From NCBI GenBank assembly GCA_947034895.1, contig OX344763.1, forward strand, positions 81,177,093-81,241,092: a DNA stretch of 64,000 nucleotides, given 5' to 3'. Below the pieces are notes generated by a model. It did no database searches, had not been told where the DNA came from, and saw nothing but the letters and a program-made list of their open reading frames with translations. Shown here in pieces: positions 39,602-52,801 of the stretch; position 1 is the stretch's first letter; every line of letters begins with the position of its first letter. The DNA is from Rhytidiadelphus loreus. Lineage: Eukaryota; Streptophyta; Bryopsida; Hypnales; Hylocomiaceae. The translations under genes were made by a program, and so were the position numbers.

Positions 39602-41009
39602 CAAGTTGCAAATGGCCTAAGCTCTTGCAATTAGGAAAAGAATATATGATTTGTGAAATTGTGTGGAACCCTAGTCAAGAATACGAAAAATGGAATAAGC
39701 CATGCCCTGTATTTAAAAGCGCATGAATCCCGAACTCATGAAATTTGAACGTGAAAGAGTGAAAACAATTTAATGTCCAAGTTGCAAATGGCCTAAGCTC
39801 TTGCAATTAGGAAAAGAATATATGATTTGTGAAATTGTGTGGAACCCTAGGCAAGAATAAAAAAATAGGAATAAGCCATGCCCTGTATTTAAAAGCGCAT
39901 GAATCCCGAACTCATGAAATTTGAACGTGAAAGAGTGAAAACAATTTAATGTCCAAGTTGCAAATGGCCTAAGCTCTTGCAATTAGGAAAAGAATATATG
40001 ATTTGTGAAATGGTGTGGAACTTTCGGCAAGAATAAAAAAAATGGAATAAGCCATGCCCTGTATTTAAAAGCGCATGAATCCCGAACTCATGAAATTTGA
40101 ACGTGAAAGAGTGAAAACAATTTAATGTCCAAGTTGCAAATGGCCTAAGCTCTTGCAATTAGGAAAAGAATATATGATTTGTGAAATTGTGTGGAACTTT
40201 CGGCAAGAATAAGAAAAATGGAATAAGCCATGCCCTGTATTTAAAAGCGCATGAATCCCGAACTCATGAAATTTGAACGTGAAAGAGTGAAAACAATTTA
40301 ATGTCCAAGTTGCAAATGGCCTAAGCTCTTGCAATTAGGAAAAGAATATATGATTTGTGAAATTGTGTGGAACCCTAGGCAAGAATACAAAAAATGGAAT
40401 AAGCCATGCCCTGTATTTAAAAGCGCATGAATCCCGAACTCATGAAATTTGAACGTGAAAGAGTGAAAACAATTTAATGTCCAAGTTGCAAATGGCCTAA
40501 GCTCTTGCAATTAGGAAAAGAATATATGATTTGTGAAATTGTGTGGAACCCTAGGCAAGAATAAAAAAATTGGAATAAGCCATGCCCTGTATTTAAAAGC
40601 GCATGAATCCCGAACTCATGAAATTTGAACGTGAAAGAGTGAAAACAATTTAATGTCCAAGTTGCAAATGGCCTAAGCTCTTGCAATTAGGAAAAGAATA
40701 TATGATTTGTGAAATGGTGTGGAACTTTCGGCAAGAATAAAAAAAATGGAATAAGCCATGCCCTGTATTTAAAAGCGCATGAATCCCGAACTCATGAAAT
40801 TTGAACGTGAAAGAGTGAAAACAATTTAATGTCCAAGTTGCAAATGGCCTAAGCTCTTGCAATTAGGAAAAGAATATATGATTTGTGAAATGGTGTGGAA
40901 CTTTCGGCAAGAATAAGAAAAATGGAATAAGCCATGCCCTGTATTTAAAAGCGCATGAATCCCGAACTCATGAAATTTGAACGTGAAAGAGTGAAAACAA
41001 TTTAATGTC
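39602..41009. repeat. Four-monomer higher-order repeat, U2 counterpart
   Basis: Equivalent of 17777-19184 at an offset of 21825. The first unit has T74 (39675) and G84 (39685) where U1 has A63 and T91. The second unit keeps T89 but adds A90. The second copy (40306-41009) matches U1 on the barcode sites. Confidence 0.85.
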
Positions 41010-42065
41010 CAAGTTGCAAATGGCCGAAGCTCTTGCAATTAGGAAAAGAATATATGATTTGTGAAATTGTGTGGAACCCTAGGCAAGAATAAAAAAAATG
41101 GAATAAGCCATGCCCTGTATTTAAAAGCGCATGAATCCCGAACTCATGAAATTTGAACGTGGAAGAGTGAAAACAATTTAATGTCCAAGTTGCAAATGGC
41201 CTAAGCTCTTGCAATTAGGAAAAGAATATATGATTTGTGAAATTGTGTGGAACTTTCGGCAAGAATAAGAAAAATGGAATAAGCCATGCCCTGTATTTAA
41301 AAGCGCACGAATCCCGAACTCATGAAATTTGAACGTGAAAGAGTGAAAACAATTTAATGTCCAAGTTGCAAATGGCCTAAGCTCTTGCAATTAGGAAAAG
41401 AATATATGATTTGTGAAATTGTGTGGAACTTTCGGCAAGAATAAAAAAAATGGAATAAGCCATGCCCTGTATTTAAAAGCGCATGAATCCCGAACTCATG
41501 AAATTTGAACGTGAAAGAGTGAAAACAATTTAATGTCCAAGTTGCAAATGGCCGAAGCTCTTGCAATTAGGAAAAGAATATATGATTTGTGAAATGGTGT
41601 GGAACTTTCGGCAAGAATAAAAAAAATGGAATAAGCCATGCCCTGTATTTAAAAGCGCATGAATCCCGAACTCATGAAATTTGAACGTCAAAGAGTGAAA
41701 ACAATTTAATGTCCAAGTTGCAAATGGCCTAAGCTCTTGCAATTAGGAAAAGAATATATGATTTGTGAAATTGTGTGGAACCCTAGGCAAGAATAAAAAA
41801 AATGGAATAAGCCATGCCCTGTATTTAAAAGCGCATGAATCCCGAACTCATGAAATTTGAACGTGAAAGAGTGAAAACAATTTAATGTCCAAGTTGCAAA
41901 TGGCCTAAGCTCTTGCAATTAGGAAAAGAATATATGATTTGTGAAATTGTGTGGAACCCTAGGCAAGAATAAAAAAAATGGAATAAGCCATGCCCTGTAT
42001 TTAAAAGCGCATGAATCCCGAACTCATGAAATTTGAACGTCAAAGAGTGAAAACAATTTAATGTC

Positions 42066-43297
42066 CAAGTTGCAAATGGCCTAAGCTCTTGCAATTAGGA
42101 AAAGAATATATGATTTGTGAAATTGTGTGGAACTTTCGGCAAGAATAAGAAAAATGGAATAAGCCATGCCCTGTATTTACAAGCGCATGAATCCCGAACT
42201 CATGAAATTTGAACGTGAAAGAGTGAAAACAATTTAATGTCCAAGTTGCAAATGGCCTAAGCTCTTGCAATTAGGAAAAGAATATATGATTTGTGAAATT
42301 GTGTGGAACCCTAGGCAAGAATAAAAAAAATGGAATAAGCCATGCCCTGTATTTAAAAGCGCATGAATCCCGAACTCATGAAATTTGAACGTGAAAGAGT
42401 GAAAACAATTTAATGTCCAAGTTGCAAATGGCCTAAGCTCTTGCAATTAGGAAAAGAATATATGATTTGTGAAATCGTGTGGAACTTTCGGCAAGAATAA
42501 GAAAAATGGAATAAGCCATGCCCTGTATTTACAAGCGCATGAATCCCGAACTCATGAAATTTGAACGTGAAAGAGTGAAAACAATTTAATGTCCAAGTTG
42601 CAAATGGCCTAAGCTCTTGCAATTAGGAAAAGAATATATGATTTGTGAAATTGTGTGGAACCCTAGGCAAGAATAAAAAAAATGGAATAAGCCATGCCCT
42701 GTATTTAAAAGCGCATGAATCCCGAACTCATGAAATTTGAACGTGAAAGAGTGAAAACAATTTAATGTCCAAGTTGCAAATGGCCTAAGCTCTTGCAATT
42801 AGGAAAAGAATATATGATTTGTGAAATCGTGTGGAACTTTCGGCAAGAATAAGAAAAATGGAATAAGCCATGCCCTGTATTTAAAAGCGCATGAATCCCG
42901 AACTCATGAAATTTGAACGTGAAAGAGTGAAAACAATTTAATGTCCAAGTTGCAAATGGCCTAAGCTCTTGCAATTAGGAAAAGAATATATGATTTGTGA
43001 AATTGTGTGGAACTTTCGGCAAGAATAAGAAAAATGGAATAAGCCATGCCCTGTATTTACAAGCGCATGAATCCCGAACTCATGAAATTTGAACGTGAAA
43101 GAGTGAAAACAATTTAATGTCCAAGTTGCAAATGGCCGAAGCTCTTGCAATTAGGAAAAGAATATATGATTTGTGAAATTGTGTGGAACCCTAGGCAAGA
43201 ATAAAAAAAATGGAATAAGCCATGCCCTGTATTTAAAAGCGCATGAATCCCGAACTCATGAAATTTGAACGTGAAAGAGTGAAAACAATTTAATGTC
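42066..43297. repeat. Seven-monomer expansion in U2
   Basis: U1 has one C115 unit (20945) before the A / C59 B / A / A / G113 series. U2 has four C115 units (42066, 42418, 42946, 43298), and the U1-like series resumes only at 43298. The extra block is 1232 bp, seven monomers, made of C115 B units alternating with A-type and C59 B units. This is stepwise local amplification after or alongside the U1/U2 duplication. Confidence 0.85.
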
Positions 43298-46200
43298 CAA
43301 GTTGCAAATGGCCTAAGCTCTTGCAATTAGGAAAAGAATATATGATTTGTGAAATTGTGTGGAACTTTCGGCAAGAATAAGAAAAATGGAATAAGCCATG
43401 CCCTGTATTTACAAGCGCATGAATCCCGAACTCATGAAATTTGAACGTGAAAGAGTGAAAACAATTTAATGTCCAAGTTGCAAATGGCCTAAGCTCTTGC
43501 AATTAGGAAAAGAATATATGATTTGTGAAATTGTGTGGAACCCTAGGCAAGAATAAAAAAAATGGAATAAGCCATGCCCTGTATTTAAAAGCGCATGAAT
43601 CCCGAACTCATGAAATTTGAACGTGAAAGAGTGAAAACAATTTAATGTCCAAGTTGCAAATGGCCTAAGCTCTTGCAATTAGGAAAAGAATATATGATTT
43701 GTGAAATCGTGTGGAACTTTCGGCAAGAATAAGAAAAATGGAATAAGCCATGCCCTGTATTTAAAAGCGCATGAATCCCGAACTCATGAAATTTGAACGT
43801 GAAAGAGTGAAAACAATTTAATGTCCAAGTTGCAAATGGCCTAAGCTCTTGCAATTAGGAAAAGAATATATGATTTGTGAAATTGTGTGGAACCCTAGGC
43901 AAGAATAAAAAAAATGGAATAAGCCATGCCCTGTATTTAAAAGCGCATGAATCCCGAACTCATGAAATTTGAACGTGAAAGAGTGAAAACAATTTAATGT
44001 CCAAGTTGCAAATGGCCTAAGCTCTTGCAATTAGGAAAAGAATATATGATTTGTGAAATTGTGTGGAACCCTAGGCAAGAATAAAAAAAATGGAATAAGC
44101 CATGCCCTGTATTTAAAAGCGCATGAATCCCGAACTCATGAAATTTGAACGTGAAAGAGTGAAAACAATTTAATGTCCAAGTTGCAAATGGCCGAAGCTC
44201 TTGCAATTAGGAAAAGAATATATGATTTGTGAAATTGTGTGGAACTTTCGGCAAGAATAAGAAAAATGGAATAAGCCATGCCCTGTATTGAAAAGCGCAT
44301 GAATCCCGAACTCATGAAATTTGAACGTGAAAGAGTGAAAACAATTTAATGTCCAAGTTGCAAATGGCCGAAGCTCTTGCAATTAGGAAAAGAATATATG
44401 ATTTGTGAAATTGTGTGGAACCCTAGGCAAGAATAAAAAAAATGGAATAAGCCATGCCCTGTATTTAAAAGCGCATGAATCCCGAACTCATGAAATTTGA
44501 ACGTGAAAGAGTGAAAACAATTTAATGTCCACGTTGCAAATGGCCTAAGCTCTTGCAATTAGGAAAAGAATATATGATTTGTGAAATTGTGTGGAACTTT
44601 CGGCAAGAATAAGAAAAATGGAATAAGCCATGCCCTGTATTTAAAAGCGCATGAATCCCGAACTCATGAAATTTGAACGTGAAAGAGTGAAAACAATTTA
44701 ATGTCCAAGTTGCAAATGGCCGAAGCTCTTGCAATTAGGAAAAGAATATATAATTTGTGAAATTGTGTGGAACTTTCGGCAAGAATAAGAAAAATGGAAT
44801 AAGCCATGCCCTGTATTTAAAAGCGCATGAATCCCGAACTCATGAAATTTGAACGTGAAAGAGTGAAAACAATTTAATGTCCAAGTTGCAAATGGCCGAA
44901 GCTCTTGCAATTAGGAAACGAATATATGATTTGTGAAATTGTGTGGAACTTTCGGCAAGAATAAAAAAAATGGAATAAGCCATGCCCTGTATTTAGAAGC
45001 GCATGAATCCCGAACTCATGAAATTTGAACGTGAAAGAGTGAAAACAATTTAATGTCCAAGTTGCAAATGGCCGAAGCTCTTGCAATTAGGAAAAGAATA
45101 TATGATTTGTGAAATGGTGTGGAACTTTCGGCAAGAATAAAAAAAATGGAATAAGCCATGCCCTGTATTTAAAATCGCATGAATCCCGAACTCATGAAAT
45201 TTGAACGTGAAAGAGTGAAAACAATTTAATGTCCAAGTTGCAAATGGCCTAAGCTCTTGCAATTAGGAAAAGAATATATGATTTGTGAAATTGTGTGGAA
45301 CCCTAGGCAAGAATAAAAAAAATGGAATAAGCCATGCCCTGTATTTAAAAGCGCATGAATCCCGAACTCATGAAATTTGAACGTGAAAGAGTGAAAACAA
45401 TTTAATGTCCAAGTTGCAAATGGCCTAAGCTCTTGCAATTAGGAAAAGAATATATGATTTGTGAAATTGTGTGGAACCCTAGGCAAGAATAAAAAAAATG
45501 GAATAAGCCATGCCCTGTATTTAAAAGCGCATGAATCCCGAACTCATGAAATTTGAACGTGAAAGAGTGAAAACAATTTAATGTCCAAGTTGCAAATGGC
45601 CTAAGCTCTTGCAATTAGGAAAAGAATATATGATTTGTGAAATGGTGTGGAACCCTAGGCAAGAATAAAAAAAATGGAATAAGCCATGCCCTGTATTTAA
45701 AAGCGCATGAATCCCGAACTCATGAAATTTGAACGTGAAAGAGTGAAAACAATTTAATGTCCAAGTTGCAAATGGCCTAAGCTCTTGCAATTAGGAAAAG
45801 AATATATGATTTGTGAAATGGTGTGGAACCCTAGGCAAGAATAAAAAAAATGGAATAAGCCATGCCCTGTATTTAAAAGCGCATGAATCCCGAACTCATG
45901 AAATTTGAACGTGAAAGAGTGAAAACAATTTAATGTCCAAGTTGCAAATGGCCTAAGCTCTTGCAATTAGGAAAAGAATATATGATTTGTGAAATTGTGT
46001 GGAACCCTAGGCAAGAATAAAAGAAATAGAATAAGCCATGCCCTGTATTTAAAAGCGCATGAATCCCGAACTCATGAAATTTGAACGTGAAAGAGTGAAA
46101 ACAATTTAATGTCCAAATTGCAAATGGCCGAAGCTCTTGCAATTAGGAAAAAAATATATGATTTGTGAAATTGTGTGGAACCCTAGGCAAGAATAAGAAA

Positions 46201-46641
46201 AATGGAATAAGCCATGCCCTGTATTTAAAAGCGCATGAATCCCGAACTCATGAAATTTGAACGTGAAAGAGTGAAAACAATTTAATGTCCAAATTGCAAA
46301 TGGCCGAAGCTCTTGCAATTAGGAAAAAAATATATGATTTGTGAAATTGTGTGGAACTTTCGGCAAGAATAAGAAAAATGGAATAAGCCATGCCCTGTAT
46401 TTAAAAGCGCATGAATCCCGAACTCATGAAATTTGAACGTGAAAGAGTGAAAACAATTTAATGTCCAAATTGCAAATGGCCGAAGCTCTTGCAATTAGGA
46501 AAAAAATATATGATTTGTGAAATTGTGTGGAACTTTCGGCAAGAATAAGAAAAATGGAATAAGCCATGCCCTGTATTTAGAAGCGCATGAATCCCGAACT
46601 CATGAAATTTGAACGTGAAAGAGTGAAAACAATTTAATGTC

Positions 46642-49105
46642 CAAGTTGCAAATGGCCTAAGCTCTTGCAATTAGGAAAAGAATATATGATTTGTGAAATG
46701 GTGTGGAACCCTAGGCAAGAATAAAAAAAATGGAATAAGCCATGCCCTGTATTTAAAATCGCATGAATCCCGAACTCATGAAATTTGAACGTGAAAGAGT
46801 GAAAACAATTTAATGTCCAAGTTGCAAATGGCCTAAGCTCTTGCAATTAGGAAAAGAATATATGATTTGTGAAATTGTGTGGAACCCTAGGCAAGAATAA
46901 GAAAAATGGAATAAGCCATGCCCTGTATTTAAAAGCGCATGAATCCCGAACTCATGAAATTTGAACGTGAAAGAGTGGAAACAATTTAATGTCCAAGTTG
47001 CAAATGGCCTAAGCTCTTGCAATTAGGAAAAGAATATATGATTTGTGAAATTGTGTGGAACCCTAGGCAAGAATAAAAAAAATGGAATAAGCCATGCCCT
47101 GTATTTAAAAGCGCATGAATCCCGAACTCATGAAATTTGAACGTGAAAGAGTGAAAACAATTTAATGTCCAAGTTGCAAATGGCCTAAGCTCTTGCAATT
47201 AGGAAAAGAATATATGATTTGTGAAATTGTGTGGAACCCTAGGCAAGAATAAAAAAAATGGAATAAGCCATGCCCTGTATTTAAAAGCGCATGAATCCCG
47301 AACTCATGAAATTTGAACGTGAAAGAGTGAAAACAATTTAATGTCCAAGTTGCAAATGGCCTAAGCTCTTGCAATTAGGAAAAGAATATATGATTTGTGA
47401 AATGGTGTGGAACCCTAGGCAAGAATAAAAAAAATGGAATAAGCCATGCCCTGTATTTAAAATCGCATGAATCCCGAACTCATGAAATTTGAACGTGAAA
47501 GAGTGAAAACAATTTAATGTCCAAGTTGCAAATGGCCTAAGCTCTTGCAATTAGGAAAAGAATATATGATTTGTGAAATTGTGTGGAACCCTAGGCAAGA
47601 ATAAAAGAAATAGAATAAGCCATGCCCTGTATTTAAAAGCGCATGAATCCCGAACTCATGAAATTTGAACGTGAAAGAGTGAAAACAATTTAATGTCCAA
47701 ATTGCAAATGGCCGAAGCTCTTGCAATTAGGAAAAAAATATATGATTTGTGAAATTGTGTGGAACTTTCGGCAAGAATAAGAAAAATGGAATAAGCCATG
47801 CCCTGTATTTAGAAGCGCATGAATCCCGAACTCATGAAATTTGAACGTGAAAGAGTGAAAACAATTTAATGTCCAAGTTGCAAATGGCCGAAGCTCTTGC
47901 AATTAGGAAAAGAATATATGATTTGTGAAATGGTGTGGAACCCTAGGCAAGAATAAAAAAAATGGAATAAGCCATGCCCTGTATTTAAAATCGCATGAAT
48001 CCCGAACTCATGAAATTTGAACGTGAAAGAGTGAAAACAATTTAATGTCCAAGTTGCAAATGGCCTAAGCTCTTGCAATTAGGAAAAGAATATATGATTT
48101 GTGAAATTGTGTGGAACCCTAGGCAAGAATAAAAAAAATGGAATAAGCCATGCCCTGTATTTAAAAGCGCATGAATCCCGAACTCATGAAATTTGAACGT
48201 GAAAGAGTGAAAACAATTTAATGTCCAAGTTGCAAATGGCCTAAGCTCTTGCAATTAGGAAAAGAATATATGATTTGTGAAATGGTGTGGAACCCTAGGC
48301 AAGAATAAAAAAAATGGAATAAGCCATGCCCTGTATTTAAAAGCGCATGAATCCCGAACTCATGAAATTTGAACGTGAAAGAGTGAAAACAATTTAATGT
48401 CCAAGTTGCAAATGGCCTAAGCTCTTGCAATTAGGAAAAGAATATATGATTTGTGAAATTGTGTGGAACCCTAGGCAAGAATAAAAAAAATGGAATAAGC
48501 CATGCCCTGTATTTAAAAGCGCATGAATCCCGAACTCATGAAATTTGAACGTGAAAGAGTGAAAACAATTTAATGTCCAAGTTGCAAATGGCCTAAGCTC
48601 TTGCAATTAGGAAAAGAATATATGATTTGTGAAATGGTGTGGAACCCTAGGCAAGAATAAAAAAAATGGAATAAGCCATGCCCTGTATTTAAAAGCGCAT
48701 GAATCCCGAACTCATGAAATTTGAACGTGAAAGAGTGAAAACAATTTAATGTCCAAGTTGCAAATGGCCTAAGCTCTTGCAATTAGGAAAAGAATATATG
48801 ATTTGTGAAATTGTGTGGAACCCTAGGCAAGAATAAAAGAAATAGAATAAGCCATGCCCTGTATTTAAAAGCGCATGAATCCCGAACTCATGAAATTTGA
48901 ACGTGAAAGAGTGAAAACAATTTAATGTCCAAATTGCAAATGGCCGAAGCTCTTGCAATTAGGAAAAAAATATATGATTTGTGAAATTGTGTGGAACTTT
49001 CGGCAAGAATAAGAAAAATGGAATAAGCCATGCCCTGTATTTAAAAGCGCATGAATCCCGAACTCATGAAATTTGAACGTGAAAGAGTGAAAACAATTTA
49101 ATGTC
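46642..49105. repeat. Seven-monomer higher-order repeat, U2 counterpart
   Basis: Same two-copy structure as 24289-26752 at an offset of 22353. The fifth unit of the first copy (47346) has T118 and G59, which its U1 partner lacks, and the first unit of the second copy (47874) has G17 where U1 has T17. Shared private base 24625/46978 (G in the m151-160 segment) confirms the pairing. Confidence 0.85.
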
Positions 49106-49633
49106 CAAGTTGCAAATGGCCGAAGCTCTTGCAATTAGGAAAAGAATATATGATTTGTGAAATGGTGTGGAACTTTCGGCAAGAATAAAAAAAATGGAAT
49201 AAGCCATGCCCTGTATTTAAAAGCGCATGAATCCCGAACTCATGAAATTTGAACGTGAAAGAGTGAAAACAATTTAATGTCCAAGTTGCAAATGGCCTAA
49301 GCTCTTGCAATTAGGAAAAGAATATATGATTTGTGAAATGGTGTGGAACCCTAGGCAAGAATAAAAAAAATGGAATAAGCCATGCCCTGTATTTAAAAGC
49401 GCATGAATCCCGAACTCATGAAATTTGAACGTCAAAGAGTGAAAACAATTTAATGTCCAAGTTGCAAATGGCCTAAGCTCTTGCAATTAGGAAAAGAATA
49501 TATGATTTGTGAAATTGTGTGGAACCCTAGGCAAGAATAAAAAAAATGGAATAAGCCATGCCCTGTATTTAAAAGCGCATGAATCCCGAACTCATGAAAT
49601 TTGAACGTGAAAGAGTGAAAACAATTTAATGTC

Positions 49634-49809
49634 CAAGTTGCAAATGGCCTAAGCTCTTGCAATTAGGAAAAGAATATATGATTTGTGAAATTGTGTGGAA
49701 CCCTAGGCAAGAATAAAAAAAATGGAATAAGCCATGCCCTGTATTTAAAAGCGCATGAATCCCGAACTCATGAAATTTGAACGTGAAAGAGTGAAAACAA
49801 TTTAATGTC
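49634..49809. repeat. Single extra A-type monomer in U2
   Basis: Between the C152 unit and the next Y-type unit U1 has one plain A-type monomer (27105). U2 has two (49458 and 49634). From here the U1-to-U2 offset rises from 22353 to 22529. Which of the two identical-looking units is the added one cannot be decided. Confidence 0.75.
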
Positions 49810-51217
49810 CAAGTTGCAAATGGCCTAAGCTCTTGCAATTAGGAAAAGAATATATGATTTGTGAAATTGTGTGGAACCCTAGGCAAGAATAAAAGAAATA
49901 GAATAAGCCATGCCCTGTATTTAAAAGCGCATGAATCCCGAACTCATGAAATTTGAACGTGAAAGAGTGAAAACAATTTAATGTCCAAATTGCAAATGGC
50001 CGAAGCTCTTGCAATTAGGAAAAAAATATATGATTTGTGAAATTGTGTGGAACTTTCGGCAAGAATAAGAAAAATGGAATAAGCCATGCCCTGTATTTAA
50101 AAGCGCATGAATCCCGAACTCATGAAATTTGAACGTGAAAGAGTGAAAACAATTTAATGTCCAAATTGCAAATGGCCGAAGCTCTTGCAATTAGGAAAAT
50201 AATATATGATTTGTGAAATTGTGTGGAACTTTCGGCAAGAATAAGAAAAATGGAATAAGCCATGCCCTGTATTTAAAAGCGCATGAATCCCGAACTCATG
50301 AAATTTGAACGTGAAAGAGTGAAAACAATTTAATGTCCAAATTGCAAATGGCCGAAGCTCTTGCAATTAGGAAAAAAATATATGATTTGTGAAATTGTGT
50401 GGAACTTTCGGCAAGAATAAAAAAAACGGAATAAGCCATGCCCTGTATTTAAAAGCGCATGAATCCCGAACTCATGAAATTTGAACGTGAAAGAGTGAAA
50501 ACAATTTAATGTCCAAATTGCAAATGGCCTAAGCTCTTGCAATTAGGAAAAGAATATATGATTTGTGAAATTGTGTGGAACTTTCGGCAAGAATAAGAAA
50601 AATGGAATAAGCCATGCCCTGTATTTAAAAGCGCATGAATCCCGAACTCATGAAATTTGAACGTGAAAGAGTGAAAACAATTTAATGTCCAAATTGCAAA
50701 TGGCCGAAGCTCTTGCAATTAGGAAAAGAATATATGATTTGTGAAATTGTGTGGAACTTTCGGCAAGAATAAAAAAAATGGAATAAGCCATGCCCTGTAT
50801 TTAAAAGCGCATGAATCCCGAACTCATGAAATTTGAACGTGAAAGAGTGAAAACAATTTAATGTCCAAATTGCAAATGGCCGAAGCTCTTGCAATTAGGA
50901 AAAAAATATATGATTTGTGAAATTGTGTGGAACTTTCGGCAAGAATAAAAAAAATGGAATAAGCCATGCCCTGTATTTAAAAGCGCATGAATCCCGAACT
51001 CATGAAATTTGAACGTGAAAGAGTGAAAACAATTTAATGTCCAAATTGCAAATGGCCGAAGCTCTTGCAATTAGGAAAAGAATATATGATTTGTGAAATT
51101 GTGTGGAACTTTCGGCAAGAATAAGAAAAATGGAATAAGCCATGCCCTGTATTTAAAAGCGCATGAATCCCGAACTCATGAAATTTGAACGTGAAAGAGT
51201 GAAAACAATTTAATGTC

Positions 51218-52801
51218 CAAGTTGCAAATGGCCGAAGCTCTTGCAATTAGGAAAAGAATATATGATTTGTGAAATGGTGTGGAACTTTCGGCAAGAATAA
51301 AAAAAATGGAATAAGCCATGCCCTGTATTTAAAAGCGCATGAATCCCGAACTCATGAAATTTGAACGTCAAAGAGTGAAAACAATTTAATGTCCAAGTTG
51401 CAAATGGCCTAAGCTCTTGCAATTAGGAAAAGAATATATGATTTGTGAAATTGTGTGGAACCCTAGGCAAGAATAAAAAAAATGGAATAAGCCATGCCCT
51501 GTATTTAAAAGCGCATGAATCCCGAACTCATGAAATTTGAACGTGAAAGAGTGAAAACAATTTAATGTCCAAGTTGCAAATGGCCTAAGCTCTTGCAATT
51601 AGGAAAAGAATATATGATTTGTGAAATTGTGTGGAACCCTAGGCAAGAATAAAAGAAATAGAATAAGCCATGCCCTGTATTTAAAAGCGCATGAATCCCG
51701 AACTCATGAAATTTGAACGTGAAAGAGTGAAAACAATTTAATGTCCAAATTGCAAATGGCCGAAGCTCTTGCAATTAGGAAAAAAATATATGATTTGTGA
51801 AATTGTGTGGAACTTTCGGCAAGAATAAGAAAAATGGAATAAGCCATGCCCTGTATTTAAAAGCGCATGAATCCCGAACTCATGAAATTTGAACGTGAAA
51901 GAGTGAAAACAATTTAATGTCCAAATTGCAAATGGCCGAAGCTCTTGCAATTAGGAAAAGAATATATGATTTGTGAAATTGTGTGGAACTTTCGGCAAGA
52001 ATAAGAAAAATGGAATAAGCCATGCCCTGTATTTAAAAGCGCATGAATCCCGAACTCATGAAATTTGAACGTGAAAGAGTGAAAACAATTTAATGTCCAA
52101 GTTGCAAATGGCCTAAGCTCTTGCAATTAGGAAAAGAATATATGATTTGTGAAATGGTGTGGAACCCTAGGCAAGAATAAAAAAAATGGAATAAGCCATG
52201 CCCTGTATTTAAAAGCGCATGAATCCCGAACTCATGAAATTTGAACGTCAAAGAGTGAAAACAATTTAATGTCCAAGTTGCAAATGGCCTAAGCTCTTGC
52301 AATTAGGAAAAGAATATATGATTTGTGAAATTGTGTGGAACCCTAGGCAAGAATAAAAAAAATGGAATAAGCCATGCCCTGTATTTAAAAGCGCATGAAT
52401 CCCGAACTCATGAAATTTGAACGTGAAAGAGTGAAAACAATTTAATGTCCAAGTTGCAAATGGCCTAAGCTCTTGCAATTAGGAAAAGAATATATGATTT
52501 GTGAAATTGTGTGGAACCCTAGGCAAGAATAAAAAAAATGGAATAAGCCATGCCCTGTATTTAAAAGCGCATGAATCCCGAACTCATGAAATTTGAACGT
52601 GAAAGAGTGAAAACAATTTAATGTCCAAGTTGCAAATGGCCTAAGCTCTTGCAATTAGGAAAAGAATATATGATTTGTGAAATTGTGTGGAACCCTAGGC
52701 AAGAATAAAAGAAATAGAATAAGCCATGCCCTGTATTTAAAAGCGCATGAATCCCGAACTCATGAAATTTGAACGTGAAAGAGTGAAAACAATTTAATGT
52801 C
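51218..52801. repeat. Nine-monomer expansion in U2 (1584 bp)
   Basis: U1 runs directly from 28513 to 28689. In U2 nine monomers separate the counterparts 51042 and 52802. The inserted units at 52098-52801 (C152 A / A / A / Y) repeat the order at 49282-49985, 16 monomers earlier. Unit 51218 combines the G17 G59 B pattern of 49106 with the C152 of 49282, as expected for a crossover inside a monomer. Two Y-type units (51570, 52626) lie in the block. Confidence 0.85.
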
